Assembly: GCA_028066595.1 (NCBI GenBank)
Contig: JALCBJ010000059.1
Location: forward strand, 1 to 33,946
Reading direction: 5' to 3'
DNA from: Thermoanaerobaculia bacterium
GTDB lineage: Bacteria; Acidobacteriota; Thermoanaerobaculia; Multivoradales; J023
DNA length: 33,946 nt
Made by a program: the position numbers and the translations under genes. Every line of letters starts with the position of its first letter. The first letter of the stretch is position 1. A model generated the notes under the pieces. The model was not told where the DNA came from. It ran no database searches and worked only from the letters and a program-made list of their open reading frames with translations. Positions 32,366-33,946 of the stretch are shown piece by piece.

Positions 32366-32989
32366 ATGGACGAACCACGAGACTTTGTCGACGCCTACCT
32401 GGAACGCGAGATCCAGATCTTGTCGGAGATCGACCGCCGACCGATCACTCGCGCGGTCCAGTGGCTACGTCAGGCCCGCGACCAGGATCGAACCATCTTC
32501 GTCTTCGGCAACGGCGGATGCAGCGCCATCGCATCCCAGATGGTCGTCGACCTGGTGAAGTGCGCGTCCTTGGGACGCCCCCGTCGATTCAAGGCCATGT
32601 GTTTGAGCGACAACATCCCGACCTTGACCGCCTTCGCCAACGACGAGGGCTACGACACGATATTCGCCGAACCGCTGCGCTCGTTCGCCCAGCCCGGCGA
32701 CCTCGTCCTCGGCATGAGCGGCAGTGGCGACAGCCCCAACGTACTGGCCGCCATCGACGTGGCCGATGAAATCGGTTGCCGCACCCTGGCGTTGACCAGC
32801 GCCCTCCAGGGACGCTTGAGACACGCGGTCGAGCTGCCGATCCTGGTGCCTTCGACTCACATGGGCCGGCTCGAAGACGGTTTCTTCGCCATCGCCCACG
32901 TCCTGGTCTACGCCTTCATCGAAGACGAGATCGGGGTCGGGGTCGGGGTCGGAGCCCGAGTCGCCGAGCTCGCAAGCGACGCTGGATGA
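32366..32989 (+). CDS. SIS-domain phosphosugar isomerase (GmhA-like)
   Basis: 207 residues from the ATG at 32366; a longer frame upstream overlaps the divergent gene and is not favoured. The phosphate-binding motif is TIFVFGNGGCSAIASQMVVDLVK and the second Ser-rich loop is VLGMSGSGDSPNVLAAI. ERLTAF-like residues (PTLTAFANDEGYD) and HMGRLEDGFFAIAHVL match GmhA (sedoheptulose-7-phosphate isomerase). With gmhB and the nucleotidyltransferase it completes most of a heptose route. The C-terminal GVGVGVG is encoded by a 6-bp tandem repeat. It overlaps the flippase gene by 4 bp. Confidence 0.88.
   Translation: MDEPRDFVDAYLEREIQILSEIDRRPITRAVQWLRQARDQDRTIFVFGNGGCSAIASQMVVDLVKCASLGRPRRFKAMCLSDNIPTLTAFANDEGYDTIFAEPLRSFAQPGDLVLGMSGSGDSPNVLAAIDVADEIGCRTLALTSALQGRLRHAVELPILVPSTHMGRLEDGFFAIAHVLVYAFIEDEIGVGVGVGARVAELASDAG
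32931..32954 (+). repeat. Hexanucleotide tandem repeat in the SIS gene 3' end
   Basis: Four TCGGGG units (the last TCGGAG) encode GVGVGVGA near the C-terminus, about 30 bp before the flippase start. Copy-number changes would keep the frame. Confidence 0.8.
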
Positions 32990-33946
32990 GCATCGACGGC
33001 GGCCCGCCCGGGACGTCGTGGTACCGGCGCCTGCTGAGCTCGGCCTACGTTCGCGACGGCGCGCTGATGACCGTCGCCAACGCGCTGGCGGGAGGCCTCT
33101 TCCTGGCCACCCACATGGCGGTGGGACGCCAGCTCGACGGCGTCGACTACTCCCTTCTCATCGCGCTTCTGGGGCTCCTGAGCGTGCTCGGTGTGCCCCA
33201 GGCGACGATGCAGATCGTCGTCGCGCGCTTCGCAGCCGAGCCGCCGGCCGAAGGTAACGACCCCGCCCAGGCGGCCTCCGCGGCCTGGGTCCGCCTGCTG
33301 CGCGGAGCGGTCCGCCAAGTCCACCGTCTCGGCTCGATGGCCCTGGTCATTTGGATCCTGTGCCTGCCGTGGAGCCGAGGCCTGGTGCCCGGCGCGTCGG
33401 CTGTCGACCTCGTGCTGATCGCGCTGGTCGCCTGGATCGGTCTCTACTCGCCGATCTTTTCCGGAGCGTTGCAGGGCCGGCACCGCTTCCTATGGCTCGC
33501 TGCTTCTGGCGCCGGAGGCGCACTAGCCCGCCTCCTGCTCGCAGCTGCCGCCGCGGTCCTGTTCGGGCGGGTCGACGTGGTGCTGATCGCCTGGGTCGCG
33601 AGCTACGCGGTCAGCGTGCTGGTGGCCGCTTGGCCGCTGCGCACGGAGCTCGCCGCTCGCGAGGACCCGAAGCCTGACGCTGGCCAGACCGGTGAGTCCG
33701 GGCCGCAGGCGGCCTTCGCCGATCCGCGACTAGGGCGCTATGGCGCCTGGGTACTCGCGGGACAGTTCATCTTCTTCGGCTTGCTGAACGCCGACTTGAT
33801 CCTGGCTCCGAGGCTGCTCGCGGACGACGACCTCGCCGTCTACGGCAAAGTCGCCATGCTATGCCGCAGCGTACTCTTCTTGCCGGTGCCCGTGGTCCTG
33901 GCAATGTTTCCGCGCGCCGTGGCATCGACCAGCCGACGGGTCCTGC
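32986..33946 (+). CDS. Polysaccharide flippase-like (Wzx/MATE-type) membrane protein, 3'-truncated by the window edge
   Basis: The frame opens at an ATG sharing ATGA with the SIS stop and stays open for 320 codons to the window end. It begins MSIDGGPPGTSWYRRLLSSAYVRDGALMTVANALAGG. Long hydrophobic helices alternate with short loops (LLIALLGLLSVLGVPQATMQIVVARF; MALVIWILCLPW; VLIALVAWIGLYSPIFSGALQG). The first helix pair, the ARF after helix 3 and the LAVYGKVAMLCRS segment are usual in O-antigen and exopolysaccharide flippases. It would export lipid-linked repeat units. The C-terminal half is outside the window. Confidence 0.8.
   Translation, partial: MSIDGGPPGTSWYRRLLSSAYVRDGALMTVANALAGGLFLATHMAVGRQLDGVDYSLLIALLGLLSVLGVPQATMQIVVARFAAEPPAEGNDPAQAASAAWVRLLRGAVRQVHRLGSMALVIWILCLPWSRGLVPGASAVDLVLIALVAWIGLYSPIFSGALQGRHRFLWLAASGAGGALARLLLAAAAAVLFGRVDVVLIAWVASYAVSVLVAAWPLRTELAAREDPKPDAGQTGESGPQAAFADPRLGRYGAWVLAGQFIFFGLLNADLILAPRLLADDDLAVYGKVAMLCRSVLFLPVPVVLAMFPRAVASTSRRVL

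Overview
The window is high-GC bacterial chromosome with dense gene packing, many 1-8 bp start/stop overlaps, GTG and TTG starts, and an N-terminally cut sigma-54 activator at the left edge. Several features fit a deep-branching Gram-negative soil or water bacterium: a DPP-IV-type S9 peptidase, an FG-GAP protein, two secreted proteins ending in a shared FESGDL(T)xW tail, and a heptose/surface-polysaccharide locus. Acidobacteriota (Thermoanaerobaculia-like) or Myxococcota are my best guesses. This is an inference from gene style; no rRNA or marker gene is present.

Layout. (1) 1-7.7 kb: sigma-54 regulator fragment, two convergent secreted proteins sharing a C-terminal motif, a DPP-IV-like peptidase, and a vapBC toxin-antitoxin pair with a repeated upstream hexamer. 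(2) 7.9-18.3 kb: first part of a surface-glycan locus. It holds two membrane-anchored SGNH-hydrolase-like proteins, a tandem pair of 172-aa membrane/winged-helix proteins, an NAD-dependent epimerase, a SAM methyltransferase, a TPP-dependent E1 alpha/beta pair, two polytopic membrane proteins that are tail-to-tail inverted paralogues with overlapping 3' ends, and a GT4 glycosyltransferase. (3) 18.2-22.9 kb: a scrambled, lower-GC interruption. It holds a partial copy of a dispersed repeat, a frameshifted fragment of an uncharacterised family, a dead IS3-type transposase whose right end supplies the stop codon of the next gene, and a minus-strand set of unknown genes including a frameshifted alpha/beta hydrolase. 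(4) 22.9-33.9 kb: the glycan locus resumes with a TlpA-like thioredoxin lipoprotein, a GT2 that appears to start at CTG, a methyltransferase with a coding 15-bp minisatellite, a 2OG-Fe(II) oxygenase plus its 'sporadic carbohydrate cluster' partner, a second GT2, a GmhB-type phosphatase, a sugar-1-phosphate nucleotidyltransferase, a large YfhO-like membrane protein, a GmhA-like SIS isomerase and a flippase running off the right edge.

How it works together (inference). The SIS isomerase, HAD phosphatase and nucleotidyltransferase look like three of the four enzymes of a GDP- or ADP-heptose pathway; the GHMP kinase is not in the window. Epimerase, E1 pair, oxygenase and methyltransferases would modify sugars. 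The glycosyltransferases assemble the chain, the flippase and polytopic proteins export or polymerise it, and the SGNH proteins may add or remove acyl groups.

The most unusual structures are the ~140-bp repeat array with 10-bp terminal inverted repeats (26.7-27.4 kb), a fifth partial copy that forms the end of the GT4 gene, the mirror-symmetric membrane-protein pair, and the minisatellite next to a CTG start.
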